Positions 30,801-40,157 are shown, numbered from the stretch's first letter. The stretch is DNA of 64,000 nt from an uncultured Kordia sp. (GCF_947496985.1 NZ_CANMEZ010000005.1:186001-250000); one strand, 5' to 3'. Numbers and translations are program-made. Notes: a model not told the origin generated them from the letters alone.

Positions 30801-30903
30801 CTTTTAATGTATATGCGCGTAATTGATTTTCTTGCGCCATTGAAAACCATGTTCCAATAAACAAAAACGTTAATAAAAGATATGTTTGGTAAACTATTTT
30901 CAT
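27868..30903 (-). CDS. Sensor histidine kinase with two-component beta-propeller, Y_Y_Y and LytS-type kinase domain
   Basis: Repeated GLPSNWV/IWIGS..GGGLF motifs; YRYKFDDEDWSSWTKES; LQMNPHFIFNVLNGIKG; HATPase PPMLIQPFVENAIRHGI. Confidence 0.95.
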   Translation of the reverse strand: MKIVYQTYLLLTFLFIGTWFSMAQENQLRAYTLKDGLPQSQVNAIVQDDLGYLWVGTQGGGIARFDGLSFTIWNEKKGLGSNYIHALRFSNDTLLIGTQQGLSVRIKNEFKKYKTPKVLDIEITNSNTYLATEKGIHYYKSDEGTKPLNCNAIINASQINDILFDGTSFWIASQRGLWKTDRLENSATFTKILDGDFKSLAQFKQKIIAASFTDGIFAFTPNQKGFQIVAETRKINSINIINDAELWINTTNTGIKRINLLDNLPEKSITKRNGLTVYNIRKVFKDRQNNIWIGSSGGGLFKFEKNNFKHYTKDNGLTANRIYAVHNHNKTLWFSTSESGLMTIDSTGIHRETVTSEYLDEKVKTLTNDKEGRIWAGSEGKGIYIYQKKIRDSIVYDSTFVDEITYETQKIEDIYTASITTEDGLPSNWVSNIKIFGSQVWIATYADGIARFQYDYDTKKLYNLKTFGVQEGIKDLSIRDLARDETGRIWYATSKGHLGYIKKDKVTHIEPKKITGNQVAIGTIRFHNYDMYIGTFGKGIWYSELSSDLKFKQLQGEKKLYSSNIYQLIFDDNGTLWAGSEGGVDQITLNKKNEITNVIHYGKNDGFLGIETCHNATTKDTEGNIWFGTIDGLTRYQPSTSEQQLSKPQIHFESIEVAGKNLDSIDLHNWTNADKTLQLSEDQNNMKFQFRSIDLDNPESIVYRYKFDDEDWSSWTKESKITFGGLDYGDHNFMAQSRNKDWLESDSIKFKFYVIQPLYKKTWFKNTVWTILGLIIIYIVYSYIRRVKAKNRAIRERLQLENHMLSLEQKALRLQMNPHFIFNVLNGIKGMSRNDITKMDKTINTFAVLLRETLTNSRKDSISLAQEIKTLKNYVEVERLMASKDFSYEIDLTSDLDPEEVLIPPMLIQPFVENAIRHGIMPLQRSGELKIHFKTDNDFLYATITDNGIGIYQSQQNKTNTDHQSMALQVTKERIESLAGRNTLKIEDVSEKDATLAGTKISFKIPLETDY

Positions 30904-30904
30904 G

Positions 30905-31747
30905 TTAATTTGGAGTCGCTCGTTTTTTGAATTCTTTTGAAAATTCTGGGACTAGCTTTTGACCATTCCATTCGAATATGCGTTTCATTGTTTTAGACTC
31001 GAACCAACCTTTTTCGTCATCAATAAGTTCGCCTTCTTCTTTGGTAAATAATACAATTGGCTGTCCGTTATCTTCATCTGTCGTATATGTAAATTTTTCA
31101 GATAGCGCATACACACCACCATCGCCAATTTTAGATAAATCAGCCACTTTGATCAATTTATAATTATCTTTCAAAAATAATACCGTATATCCACTTTCGG
31201 CTCCACAAGAATCACCAAAATAGTTTATTTCTAAAATTTGAATTACATTTTGCAAGTCGTGCGAAGGAGAAAAGCTAATGCCGATATTTTCGTCCATTAG
31301 TTTTATTATGGTTTCTGTATATTTTTTTGTGTTGAATACAGTTCTGATATGTAATACACCTTGTTCTTCATTTAGAAATTTTCGAAAATAGAAATGTTGG
31401 TTTCCATTTTTTTTGTGAGCATTCGCGATAAATTGTCCTGCAATAAATCCTTTTTTACCATTATGAACAACTTCATACCAAGCCGTTTTAGCAGTTGAAG
31501 TTTCTAGAATTTGATCTGTTTTTTTTAAAACTTTTACAAAATCTCCAATATGTAGTATCGTTACAACTTCAGATGTGGTATTTGGTTCGGATCTTAGTTT
31601 TACATTATTTCCATACAATGCATAGGTTTTTTGAATAGTGAAATTATGATAGATATATAAGGAAACATTTTCTTTTTGTGCATAGCTGTTTGTGAAACAC
31701 ATGAAGAAAAGAAGTAAAATAAATGTTTTGGGTTTTAATGTATGCAT
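30905..31747 (-). CDS. SH3-like domain-containing secreted protein
   Basis: Signal peptide; LYGNNVKLRSEPNTTSEVVTILHIGDFVKVLKKTD; 1-nt gap to the kinase gene (operon). Confidence 0.85.
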   Translation of the reverse strand: MHTLKPKTFILLLFFMCFTNSYAQKENVSLYIYHNFTIQKTYALYGNNVKLRSEPNTTSEVVTILHIGDFVKVLKKTDQILETSTAKTAWYEVVHNGKKGFIAGQFIANAHKKNGNQHFYFRKFLNEEQGVLHIRTVFNTKKYTETIIKLMDENIGISFSPSHDLQNVIQILEINYFGDSCGAESGYTVLFLKDNYKLIKVADLSKIGDGGVYALSEKFTYTTDEDNGQPIVLFTKEEGELIDDEKGWFESKTMKRIFEWNGQKLVPEFSKEFKKRATPN

Positions 31748-31790
31748 AACACAAATATAGGGTAAAATTGATAGGTTTCTAAAGAGAGAA

Positions 31791-31830
31791 CAGTCGAGAA
31801 TACTTATTCCGTAACTAAGTATCTCGACTG
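31791..31830. repeat. Strong hairpin CAGTCGAGA(A)TACTTA...TAAGTATCTCGACTG
   Basis: 15-bp arms with a single bulge, intergenic. Confidence 0.7.
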
Positions 31831-31919
31831 CATTTGGAGAGATTAAAAGATAATAATGGTTAAAGGATTGAAAGAAGATCCTATTTATTAAATCTTAAAA
31901 TTGATACATTACTATATTA

Positions 31920-32969
31920 TTATAATTGCGTGTAGTAACGTTGATTGTCAAATTCTGTACGAACGTATGATAATGGATTGTTATGTTGCATCATTGGTTT
32001 CATTACACAAACTGCTGTTGTTTTTCCTTTAAAAATTACTTTTTGACCAACTTTTACAGCTTTCCATCTGAATTTTTCTAATGGTATTCCTGTGTCTTTT
32101 ATTTTTTGACTGTACACTTCGTTGTCGTCAATCCAATCCATAATTTCGTTAGCGTCTGCCAATGAAGGTACATCTTCATCATCTGAGAATTGTACTTCCC
32201 AACGAATTGGAATATTGAATTTGTAAGCAAATGGCTTTCCAGGCTCTTTTTCTTCTTTTGTTCTAATTGCGTCTAACCAGTGAATATCTTCATAAGGATA
32301 TGTACGCATGAATTGTTTTGATAAATCTACATTTCCAGGTGATTGTGCTGTTGGATAGTATCCATAAAACGCTTTTGCTAAGAAATGTTTTTGAAATTGT
32401 CCGTTGAATACTGTTGCATGCGGCGTAGCAAATACTTTTGGCTGATAGTTAGCCGTAAATGTTTGTTTTAGTATTTGTAATAATGCTTTGTTTTTTCCTA
32501 ATTCAGACGTGTGAAATACAAGTTTGCTATTTTCTGCTAATACATTTTCAAGTTTAGGAAGTGTACTTTCTTTTAAACAGTTTACTAATGATTCTTGCGA
32601 TAAAGGCGCGCCATGAATAGTAGTTTCTAATGAAAGTCCTTTTTTAGAGTTTCCTTTGTTTACAATATGAATTTCATTGTAATCTTGATTGTTGTGATTT
32701 TTATTTAACCAAGCAATGATTTCTTGAAGTGAAAATGCATCGTCAACAATGGTGTAATTTTGTGCTTCAAAATGCTTTTTAGCATCTTTATAATAGGTTT
32801 GCGATCCTTTATCGTATCCAGCAATAAACACAACTGCTTGTTGTTTTGCTACAGTTTCGCTTGCTTCTATTGAAGCCATATCGTTAGAGTCTTCTTTTGG
32901 GGAGCATGCAAATACGAGCGCTAATACAAGTCCCATGAATGTTGCCATTTTTATTGCTTTTGTTTTCAT
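31920..32969 (-). CDS. Lipoprotein, hypothetical; N-terminal DUF4347-like region suspected (start corrected from 33116)
   Basis: MKTKAIKMATFMGLVLALVFACSPKED lipobox begins at 32969; the 49 upstream residues of the track ORF run into the 33045-33176 repeat. Confidence 0.7.
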   Translation of the reverse strand: MKTKAIKMATFMGLVLALVFACSPKEDSNDMASIEASETVAKQQAVVFIAGYDKGSQTYYKDAKKHFEAQNYTIVDDAFSLQEIIAWLNKNHNNQDYNEIHIVNKGNSKKGLSLETTIHGAPLSQESLVNCLKESTLPKLENVLAENSKLVFHTSELGKNKALLQILKQTFTANYQPKVFATPHATVFNGQFQKHFLAKAFYGYYPTAQSPGNVDLSKQFMRTYPYEDIHWLDAIRTKEEKEPGKPFAYKFNIPIRWEVQFSDDEDVPSLADANEIMDWIDDNEVYSQKIKDTGIPLEKFRWKAVKVGQKVIFKGKTTAVCVMKPMMQHNNPLSYVRTEFDNQRYYTQL

Positions 32970-33044
32970 AGTGTTGTGATTTATTAAATTATACGTTGTT
33001 TTTTGTGTTGTTGTTATGATTATATTTTTTGTTGATTTAGTGTG

Positions 33045-33176
33045 AAAATCAGCTTGAATAATAGCAATCTGCTTTCGGATTGAAACTACTATCAGTATTG
33101 CATTTTGAAAACCCACTCTTCAATACATTTTGATAGTAACTTTTGACAGCCATCAAAAGCTATTCAAGCTGATTTT
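33045..33176. repeat. 132-nt imperfect inverted-repeat element
   Basis: 16-bp perfect terminal arms aaaatcagcttgaata / tattcaagctgatttt; further inner complementarity tactatcagtattg / caatacattttgatagta. Confidence 0.8.
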
Positions 33177-33196
33177 ACCCAACTAACCAACCTAAC

Positions 33197-33412
33197 TTAT
33201 CTTTTTAATGTGATAGATGCTTCTTGTTTTAGCGGCAATGCAATGTGTTGTAATCGCATTCGTTTTGCTAATGTTGGACTCGAAATCCATTTACCTTCTT
33301 GAAATAAAGCAACCGTGTTTACTTTTCCTTCATTATCAAATTGCATTTTGATTTGCGAATAGATATTCAAATATTTTTGAATCATTTTTGTTGTTGTTAC
33401 ATCGTACCACAT
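33197..33412 (-). CDS. Small hypothetical protein (71 aa)
   Basis: Open frame with no overlapping alternative; no recognised domain. Confidence 0.4.
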   Translation of the reverse strand: MWYDVTTTKMIQKYLNIYSQIKMQFDNEGKVNTVALFQEGKWISSPTLAKRMRLQHIALPLKQEASITLKR

Positions 33413-33561
33413 TTGATCTTTCTTTTTAAAATTTGTAATTTTTATGTGTGATTAAGATGACTTTGTTTCTTAATTACATTTCAAATGTAGTGGCAACTTC
33501 ACGGTTTTTCGGAGTGGTTTTAGAATTCGTTGACGTTAAACTAGAATTCGTTTTAAAACAT

Positions 33562-33602
33562 AAAAAAAGCAGTAATGATTTTAAGTTTCATTACTGCTTT
33601 TG
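33562..33602 (-). terminator. Rho-independent terminator
   Basis: aaaaaaagcagtaatg...cattactgctttt. Confidence 0.8.
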
Positions 33603-33626
33603 TAGTATTATATAATTGTAAGTTTT

Positions 33627-33998
33627 CTATTCGTCCTCTCGGTTTACCAAATCCATGGAGAAGGCAGGTAAGCAAATAGCTAAATATTCGCAATCTTCAT
33701 CAAACGGATTGGAATATTGAACGCGTGTATTTTTTTCAATTTTAATAGATTGTCCGGCTTCTAAAACAATTGTTTCATCTTCAATGATAAATTGCTTTTT
33801 TCCTCTAATGATATATGTGAATTCATCAAATGCAGGCGTTTGAAACGGTTCTTTCCATTTTGGTGGAGCAACCATATGTGCAATACTTACCTTTGAGTTT
33901 CCATCTGTAGCATTTCCGAAGTGTTCTTCAATCAACTTTCCATCTGTTGTAGGAACGACAAAAGGTGCTTTTTGAATGTGATACTTTTTATTGCTCAT
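33627..33998 (-). CDS. Cupin domain-containing protein (start corrected from 34028)
   Basis: EFTYIIRGKKQFIIEDETIVLEAGQSIKIEKNTRVQYSNPFDEDCEYLAICLPAF. Confidence 0.85.
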   Translation of the reverse strand: MSNKKYHIQKAPFVVPTTDGKLIEEHFGNATDGNSKVSIAHMVAPPKWKEPFQTPAFDEFTYIIRGKKQFIIEDETIVLEAGQSIKIEKNTRVQYSNPFDEDCEYLAICLPAFSMDLVNREDE

Positions 33999-34578
33999 CT
34001 TTCTTCTCGTTTTCAGTTTTGTCAACATGTTCCCAGTTGATCATGAAATATTTTATTTTGGCAGCATCTGGAATTTGAACGGCTTCAATTGTTAAACTAG
34101 CATCATAACGCAAATCTTCTGGAAGTTCTTTTTTATCAATCGTAAAATATTCGTTACTATCAACAATCACGACAATTGTATTCATAGTATTGTAAATGTT
34201 TTTGATACTATAGTTTTCACGAATGTCTTTAAATGTACTTTTTGTAGAAACTCCTTTTGCAGTTTTAAAACGTTCATCATGTACTTGAATCGTTTTAATT
34301 TTTTCGCTTTTATCGTGTTGTTGTCTAGGTGTTAATGTTAATAATTGTTTTCCGCCTTTTTCATAAATCAAATATTTATCATCACCAGCTTGTACATAAT
34401 CACCTTCGCCAATACGCTTTACCAACGAATCATTCGCGTAGATTGAATCTAATTGTTGTACAATAATTTCTTTGTGTAATTTTCCAATTTGATCTTTTTG
34501 AATTAAAAATGGATCTTCCTTTTTTGCACAACTTGCCAAACAGGCAACAATAATTCCGAGGAATACTAATTTTTTCAT
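33988..34578 (-). CDS. Lipoprotein, hypothetical
   Basis: MKKLVFLGIIVACLASCAKKED lipobox. Confidence 0.75.
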   Translation of the reverse strand: MKKLVFLGIIVACLASCAKKEDPFLIQKDQIGKLHKEIIVQQLDSIYANDSLVKRIGEGDYVQAGDDKYLIYEKGGKQLLTLTPRQQHDKSEKIKTIQVHDERFKTAKGVSTKSTFKDIRENYSIKNIYNTMNTIVVIVDSNEYFTIDKKELPEDLRYDASLTIEAVQIPDAAKIKYFMINWEHVDKTENEKKDEQ

Positions 34579-34598
34579 CTACTATATTTAGTTTTTTA

Positions 34599-36134
34599 TT
34601 ATTTGATAACTTTTTTAAGAACTCCTAAAACACTTCTAAGAAATGTAACACTGGTTAATAATTTTACAATTGGATTTTGCCGCGTACTTTTTCTACTTGA
34701 ACTTCTTGATGATTTCGCTTTTTCCTTTGCTTCTTTTTCCTTTGCTTCTTTTTCCTTTTCATGAATTGCTTCTGCTTTTTTAATCTTTTCATTTAGCATT
34801 TCGTAAGCACTTTCACGATCAATTTCATCATTGTATTTTTTTACCAATTTAGAATTGTCGATCACTTCTTTCAATTCGGCAGGAGTTAACACATCCATAC
34901 GACTCATCGGTGCACGTAACATCGTTGCGGCTAATGGTGTTGGTCTACCTTTTTCATCCAATGCAGAAACTAATGCTTCTCCAATTCCTAAGGAAGTTAA
35001 TACTTCAGCTGTATCATAATATTCAGAGTCAGGATAGTTTTCTGCGGTTAACTTGATTGCTTTTCTATCTTTTGCTGTAAACGCACGTAAAGCGTGTTGT
35101 ATTTTTAATCCTAATTGTCCTAAAACGGCGTCAGGAACATCAGTTGGGTTTTGAGTTACGAAATATAATCCAATTCCTTTGGAGCGAATCAGTTTTACAA
35201 TACTTTCTATTTGGTTTAATAAGGCTTTGGAAGCTTCTTTAAAGATTAAATGTGCTTCGTCAATGAATAATACCAATTCTGGGCGTCCGCTGTCACCTTG
35301 TTCTGGAAATGTTTCATAAATTTCAGCAAGTAAGCTCAACATAAACGTTGAGAATAACTTAGGCTTATCTTGAATATCTGTTAAGCGAATAATGTTAATG
35401 TAACCTCTTCCGTCTTTATCAACTCTAGTTAAATCTTCAACATCAAATGAAGTTTCACCAAAAAATAAGTCAGCACCTTGTTGTTCTAATTCTACAATTT
35501 TACGTAAAATAGCACCTGTTGAAGCGCTAGAAATACGTCCGTACATTTCCTTAAACTCTTCTTTTCCTTCATCTGTAGCGTATTGTAATACTTTCTTGAA
35601 GTCTTTTAAATCGAGTAGTGGCATTTTGTTATCATCACAATATTTGAATACTACTGCGACAATTCCTGATTGTGTTTCTGTTAAGTCTAAAATTCGAGAG
35701 AGTAATACAGGTCCAAATTCAGAAACTGTAGCACGCAAACGCACTCCATCTTGATCTGATAATGAAAGTATTTCTACAGGGAAATTGCTAGCTTCAAACG
35801 GAAATCCAATTTTTGTATGACGTTCATCAATTTTTGGATGTCCAGGACTTGGTTGTGCTATTCCACTTAAATCACCTTTTAAATCCATTAATAGTACAGG
35901 AATTCCTTTGTCGGATAAGTTTTCGGCAAGAATTTGTAATGTTTTTGTTTTTCCAGTTCCAGTTGCTCCAGCAATTAATCCATGACGATTTAATGTTTTC
36001 AACGGAATTTTCACATAGGCTTCTGTAACGGTTTCACCTTCATGCATTGCAGCGCCCATTGTAATATAATCACCTTTGGTTGCATATCCTTTATCAATAT
36101 GATCTTTAAAATTTTCCATACTCATTACTTCCAA
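34599..36134 (-). CDS. Helicase HerA-like ATPase (DUF853 family); translation may start at MENFKDH (36119)
   Basis: HGLIAGATGTGKTKTLQILAENLSDKGIPVLLMDLKGDLSGIAQP; ELVLFIDEAHLIF; GIGLYFVTQNPTDVPDAVLGQLG. Confidence 0.93.
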   Translation of the reverse strand: MEVMSMENFKDHIDKGYATKGDYITMGAAMHEGETVTEAYVKIPLKTLNRHGLIAGATGTGKTKTLQILAENLSDKGIPVLLMDLKGDLSGIAQPSPGHPKIDERHTKIGFPFEASNFPVEILSLSDQDGVRLRATVSEFGPVLLSRILDLTETQSGIVAVVFKYCDDNKMPLLDLKDFKKVLQYATDEGKEEFKEMYGRISSASTGAILRKIVELEQQGADLFFGETSFDVEDLTRVDKDGRGYINIIRLTDIQDKPKLFSTFMLSLLAEIYETFPEQGDSGRPELVLFIDEAHLIFKEASKALLNQIESIVKLIRSKGIGLYFVTQNPTDVPDAVLGQLGLKIQHALRAFTAKDRKAIKLTAENYPDSEYYDTAEVLTSLGIGEALVSALDEKGRPTPLAATMLRAPMSRMDVLTPAELKEVIDNSKLVKKYNDEIDRESAYEMLNEKIKKAEAIHEKEKEAKEKEAKEKAKSSRSSSRKSTRQNPIVKLLTSVTFLRSVLGVLKKVIK

Positions 36135-36228
36135 AATTTCGTTAAAAATAAGCGATTTTAATGAAGTCTAAAAAGATTGTTACCAGATTTACAAGATTCT
36201 TACTGAATTGAAAATTATTATAAAAAAT

Positions 36229-36261
36229 AACATCCGTCTTTCTTTCAAAAAACGGATGTTT
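36229..36261 (-). terminator. Rho-independent terminator
   Basis: aacatccgt...acggatgtt hairpin. Confidence 0.7.
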
Positions 36262-36286
36262 AAAATAGTAATTTTGTTATTTGTTT

Positions 36287-38626
36287 TTAATACTTAATAA
36301 TCTTTTTAGTGATGCTAATATTTGTTTCTGTATCTAAGATTTTGATAAAGTATAAACCAGCAGCTTCACGTTGCATTGAAAGAGTATTTGTGCCTTTTGT
36401 AAAGATTCCTGCTTGTATTCTCTGCCCAGTAATACTAGTGATTTCATATAATAAATTTGAAAAATTATTTATTGAAACCGTAAAATCAGTAGCTGATGGG
36501 TTTGGATAAATACGTAAGTTGTTTGCCAATGTGTTTTCGCTAACACTTAGTGGTGAAATCATTTTTAATACATGAGAAATACTTCCTCCAAAATTTCCAT
36601 TACCATCTATTAATACATTATTATCTTCATCTTCCAGTCTATAAGTTCCTTGCCCATATTGGCAGCAAAGTCCATCGCCAAAAGAGTCATTTAATGTAAA
36701 CGTATAACATTCGTCAAATGTAGTGATGACTATATCTGTAATTTCATCTGGTTGTGTTACATTCATGTTCACAGAAGTATATGGTCCGCCACTACTCACA
36801 ACAGCTCCATTAGAGTCTGTTAGTTCCCAAGTTGTTTCAGCTCCATAACCATCAGGAGTAATAATTACTCTAATTGTAGTTGCTTCATAAGAATCAGGAA
36901 TACTAAAAAGTATTTGATTAGTATTATTTATGGGTAATTGATCTGCATTTCCGTTAGGATTTGAAACAGTAGCGGTAAATGAATGTGATCCAATACCACT
37001 TACGGGAATTGCCGTAAGAGGAATATCTTCAAATTCATCATTCGCTAAATTTCCTGTCCAGTTAATAGTAATCGCAGTATTTGTATCTAATTGATGTGAG
37101 ATTGTAGCACTCGTTAATGCTGTACTTCCTGCATTTCTAATACGTAATGTAGGTGTAATTGTTTCATTGCATAAATCTGTTGGAATATTTAAAACAGTAA
37201 GTGCTGCATCAAAATCAAATCCTTCAGATGGAGGAAATTGTTGAAGTGTTATTGGGTTTGTTCCTGCTGGATCTAACCAGAATTTTAATTGTTGTGAATT
37301 TATAGCGCTAAAATCCCAAGAAATACCAAAACGTCCGTACCAATCTTCGAGATTGTTATCGTTTGTTCCTGAGCATGCTGCATAACCTCCAGAGAGTTTT
37401 CCAATAATCAATCCATCCTGATCAAATAATGGAGAACCTGATGAACCTGGTTCAGTCACACCTAAATCCCAAGCGTCAATATGCCAAATTTCTGTAGCTG
37501 GATTTCCATTGAAAAGTATTGTGTTACGGTACGCACCGTCCGTATCTACACATACTTTTTGAATATCGCCACTAGGATGATGAACTCCTACAACTAGCGA
37601 TGGTACATCTGTGGTAGAACGATTCCAACCTGCCCAAACTAAATCAGCACTATTTGTTGAGAAAAAAGCAACATCAGTAATTTCCAATAATGCCATATCT
37701 GATTTAGAGTTTGAAGCTCTTAGAATAGCACCACTTGCTGTTTGGATAAAAGAATTATCTACACTAGGAGCATTCGTAGCACAATCTGCAACAGATTCAT
37801 CACTTGCCCAGTTAAAGCGAAATGCCCAACCTGAAACAGAACCACCTAAACAGTGATTAGCAGTTAAAAAATATGGTGTTCCATCGTTATCAGTATTGTT
37901 AACCAAGGCTCCTGTACAAAATCCGCTTCCTCCTGTAACAAGCATTGCTACAGATTTTTTCACACCTTCTTTGATATTATGTGCATCTGAATTGAATGAA
38001 GAAATATCACAGTTAACATCTACATTACAAGCTCCAGAATCATTTAATGCTTCAGGGTTTGCATCATCATACATTTCTACAGTTCTATATCCGTGGACAA
38101 CATTTCCGATGTTTAAGCGTCCTTGACCACTTACTTTTTTTGGTTCAAAATATTCAATCCAAAGACTTTCTCCATGTAACATCCAAGTTCCTAAAATTTC
38201 TTCAGGGTTATTGTGTAGGTGTGTAAATTCATTCAATATTTCAGAATGATCATCATTATAGATATACACTTTTGCACCTTTTGGAATATTATATTGATCA
38301 AAAATTAAATTCATTGTTAAAGCATCTGGAGAAACAAAGTTAATTCTCCAAATACGATCTCCATTTGGTAGAGTATGCCATTTTCCAGCATTTGTGATAC
38401 CATAATCGACAAAATGATCGTATCCAAATCGCCATGGAATTGATTTATCTGCATCATTTACAACGTCTTCTGCTTGTAAGGCAGTTAAATTAGGTCTGGG
38501 TAATTCAATCGGGGTTACTTTTGCAATAGTTGAAAGATTCCAACTTTCAGGCTGCGGTCGTTGAGAATTTTGTGCTGTTGCCTGTAATATAAAGGACAAC
38601 AGAACGAAAAGTGTAATTCTTTTCAT
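36287..38626 (-). CDS. Secreted trypsin-like/lysyl-endopeptidase-like serine protease with T9SS type A sorting domain
   Basis: GSGFCTGALVNNT..TPYFLTANHCLGG (His), SDMALLEI (Asp), TEPGSSGSPLFDQDG (Ser); C-terminal RIYPNPSATDFTVSI...GLYFIKI. Confidence 0.93.
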   Translation of the reverse strand: MKRITLFVLLSFILQATAQNSQRPQPESWNLSTIAKVTPIELPRPNLTALQAEDVVNDADKSIPWRFGYDHFVDYGITNAGKWHTLPNGDRIWRINFVSPDALTMNLIFDQYNIPKGAKVYIYNDDHSEILNEFTHLHNNPEEILGTWMLHGESLWIEYFEPKKVSGQGRLNIGNVVHGYRTVEMYDDANPEALNDSGACNVDVNCDISSFNSDAHNIKEGVKKSVAMLVTGGSGFCTGALVNNTDNDGTPYFLTANHCLGGSVSGWAFRFNWASDESVADCATNAPSVDNSFIQTASGAILRASNSKSDMALLEITDVAFFSTNSADLVWAGWNRSTTDVPSLVVGVHHPSGDIQKVCVDTDGAYRNTILFNGNPATEIWHIDAWDLGVTEPGSSGSPLFDQDGLIIGKLSGGYAACSGTNDNNLEDWYGRFGISWDFSAINSQQLKFWLDPAGTNPITLQQFPPSEGFDFDAALTVLNIPTDLCNETITPTLRIRNAGSTALTSATISHQLDTNTAITINWTGNLANDEFEDIPLTAIPVSGIGSHSFTATVSNPNGNADQLPINNTNQILFSIPDSYEATTIRVIITPDGYGAETTWELTDSNGAVVSSGGPYTSVNMNVTQPDEITDIVITTFDECYTFTLNDSFGDGLCCQYGQGTYRLEDEDNNVLIDGNGNFGGSISHVLKMISPLSVSENTLANNLRIYPNPSATDFTVSINNFSNLLYEITSITGQRIQAGIFTKGTNTLSMQREAAGLYFIKILDTETNISITKKIIKY

Positions 38627-38857
38627 AGTAAATGGGTGGTGTTGATTGGTTTAGTTAGGTTTTTTTGTTGCGAAATTAACAAAAAAATAACATTTACAAT
38701 GAGAATCATTCATTTTGCGACAAAATTTGTTGGTTTTTTCTTATAATTTGTCCAATTATAATAGATTGATTAATAATAAAATATATTTGTATCGCTTTTG
38801 GAACACTATTTGAAAAGTATTTTGTTTAAAACACCTACCCGTTTTATTTTTTTTAAT

Positions 38858-39391
38858 ATGAAAAAACTATTTATTGCCGTTTTATTTTTATGCAGTTTAC
38901 AACAATCTTTTGCACAAACTGATCCGTATGTAGAAAATGTAAAGCATTATTTATCCATTAACGGAACACAGCAACAATACGAAGGAGCTATTGATGGAAT
39001 GTTTACGATGTTACGAAAACAATTTGAAACATATAAGATTCCTGAGGCAGTTTGGAAAGAATTAGAAGGTCTAAAAGGAAAACAAGTTGAAGATGTTAAA
39101 GCAATTTTAGTATCAGCTTATAAAGCTTACTTTACATTGAATGATATTAAAACAATGACTGCATTTTATGAATCTGCAGCCGCAAAGCAAATGTTAGCTG
39201 ATGCTACAAAGTTAACAGATATACAACGACAACAAATAGGAAACTTTTACGATTCAGCAACAGGACAAAAAATGATTGCAAGTAAAGATGGATTAGCAAA
39301 AATAGAAGGTGAAATTTCTATGCAATGGAGTGGTGAGCTGTATAAAAATGTACTCAATAAATTAGCAGAAAAAGGATATAGCCTCAACTAG
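38858..39391 (+). CDS. DUF2059 domain-containing secreted protein (start corrected from 38798)
   Basis: MKKLFIAVLFLCSLQQSFAQ signal peptide; AYFTLNDIKTMTAFYESAAAKQMLADATKLT. Confidence 0.85.
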   Translation: MKKLFIAVLFLCSLQQSFAQTDPYVENVKHYLSINGTQQQYEGAIDGMFTMLRKQFETYKIPEAVWKELEGLKGKQVEDVKAILVSAYKAYFTLNDIKTMTAFYESAAAKQMLADATKLTDIQRQQIGNFYDSATGQKMIASKDGLAKIEGEISMQWSGELYKNVLNKLAEKGYSLN

Positions 39392-39414
39392 AAATTAATT
39401 ATATAAATTATTAT

Positions 39415-39447
39415 AAAAGTTCACTTAGGTTTTCGAAGTGAACTTTT
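39415..39447. terminator. Bidirectional terminator
   Basis: aaaagttcacttaggttttcgaagtgaactttt. Confidence 0.8.
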
Positions 39448-39452
39448 GTGTT

Positions 39453-40157
39453 TTATATAAATAACTTTGCTAAATAGTCGTAATGTTCTCCTTCGAGTAA
39501 AAGTTCACATTGAAAACCACAAGCATGTGCCGCATTTTGAAGCGTGTTATAATCTACATATAACCAATGAAAAGGTGCTTCGTGCTCACCTTTGTAGCTT
39601 ACGTAATAGAGCAATTCACCATAATAATCATTTTTGGAAGGAATCCATTTGCCGCCATCTTCATCTTCGTCAAACATATAAATGATATCTGAAGAATCAA
39701 CTAAAACTTGTCCACCTTCATTCAATAAGGTTTTTAAATGATTTAAAAAGGAAGCAATGTTTTTGAGTTTTCCACACATTCCGGCACCATTCATTAATAA
39801 TAAAATGGTATCAAAGTTTCCAGAAAAACCTAATACATCTGTTTGAATTGCTTTTTCAACTCCTCTTAATTTACAAGCTTCAACCGCAGCTTCTGAAACA
39901 TCAATAGCCGTAACATCTAAGTTGCGATCGTTTTGTAAATACAAACTATGACTTCCTGCGCCACAACCGACATCTAATACATTTCCTTTTGATAATTGAA
40001 GTGCAGTTTGTTCCAGTTTTGGCATTTCTTTATAAGAACGAAATAAATAGGGAAGTGGTAATGAATCTTCTTCAGAAATAGACGTAGCGGTTACTAAATC
40101 CTCTGTGTAGTTTCCTTGTTGATAATCCAAAATCGCTTTTCCGAATAAATCTTTCAT
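39453..40157 (-). CDS. Class I SAM-dependent methyltransferase (start corrected from 40238)
   Basis: GNVLDVGCGAGSHSLYLQNDRNLDVTAIDVSEAAVEACKLRG. Confidence 0.92.
   Translation of the reverse strand: MKDLFGKAILDYQQGNYTEDLVTATSISEEDSLPLPYLFRSYKEMPKLEQTALQLSKGNVLDVGCGAGSHSLYLQNDRNLDVTAIDVSEAAVEACKLRGVEKAIQTDVLGFSGNFDTILLLMNGAGMCGKLKNIASFLNHLKTLLNEGGQVLVDSSDIIYMFDEDEDGGKWIPSKNDYYGELLYYVSYKGEHEAPFHWLYVDYNTLQNAAHACGFQCELLLEGEHYDYLAKLFI

Noticed and set aside
32970-33116. 49-aa N-terminal extension of the 31920..33116 ORF
   Set aside because: The lipoprotein signal begins at 32969 and the extension reads into the inverted-repeat element.
33045-33176. Integron attC site
   Set aside because: Length and folding are compatible, but I could not find convincing RYYYAAC/GTTRRRY core boxes and no integrase is present.
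34599-36134. HerA-like ATPase as a partner of the SIR2-like gene (SIR2-HerA defence)
   Set aside because: It is about 13 kb away, on the other strand, embedded in a different gene context, and of the DUF853 type that occurs widely as a stand-alone gene; no adjacency to 49339-51912.
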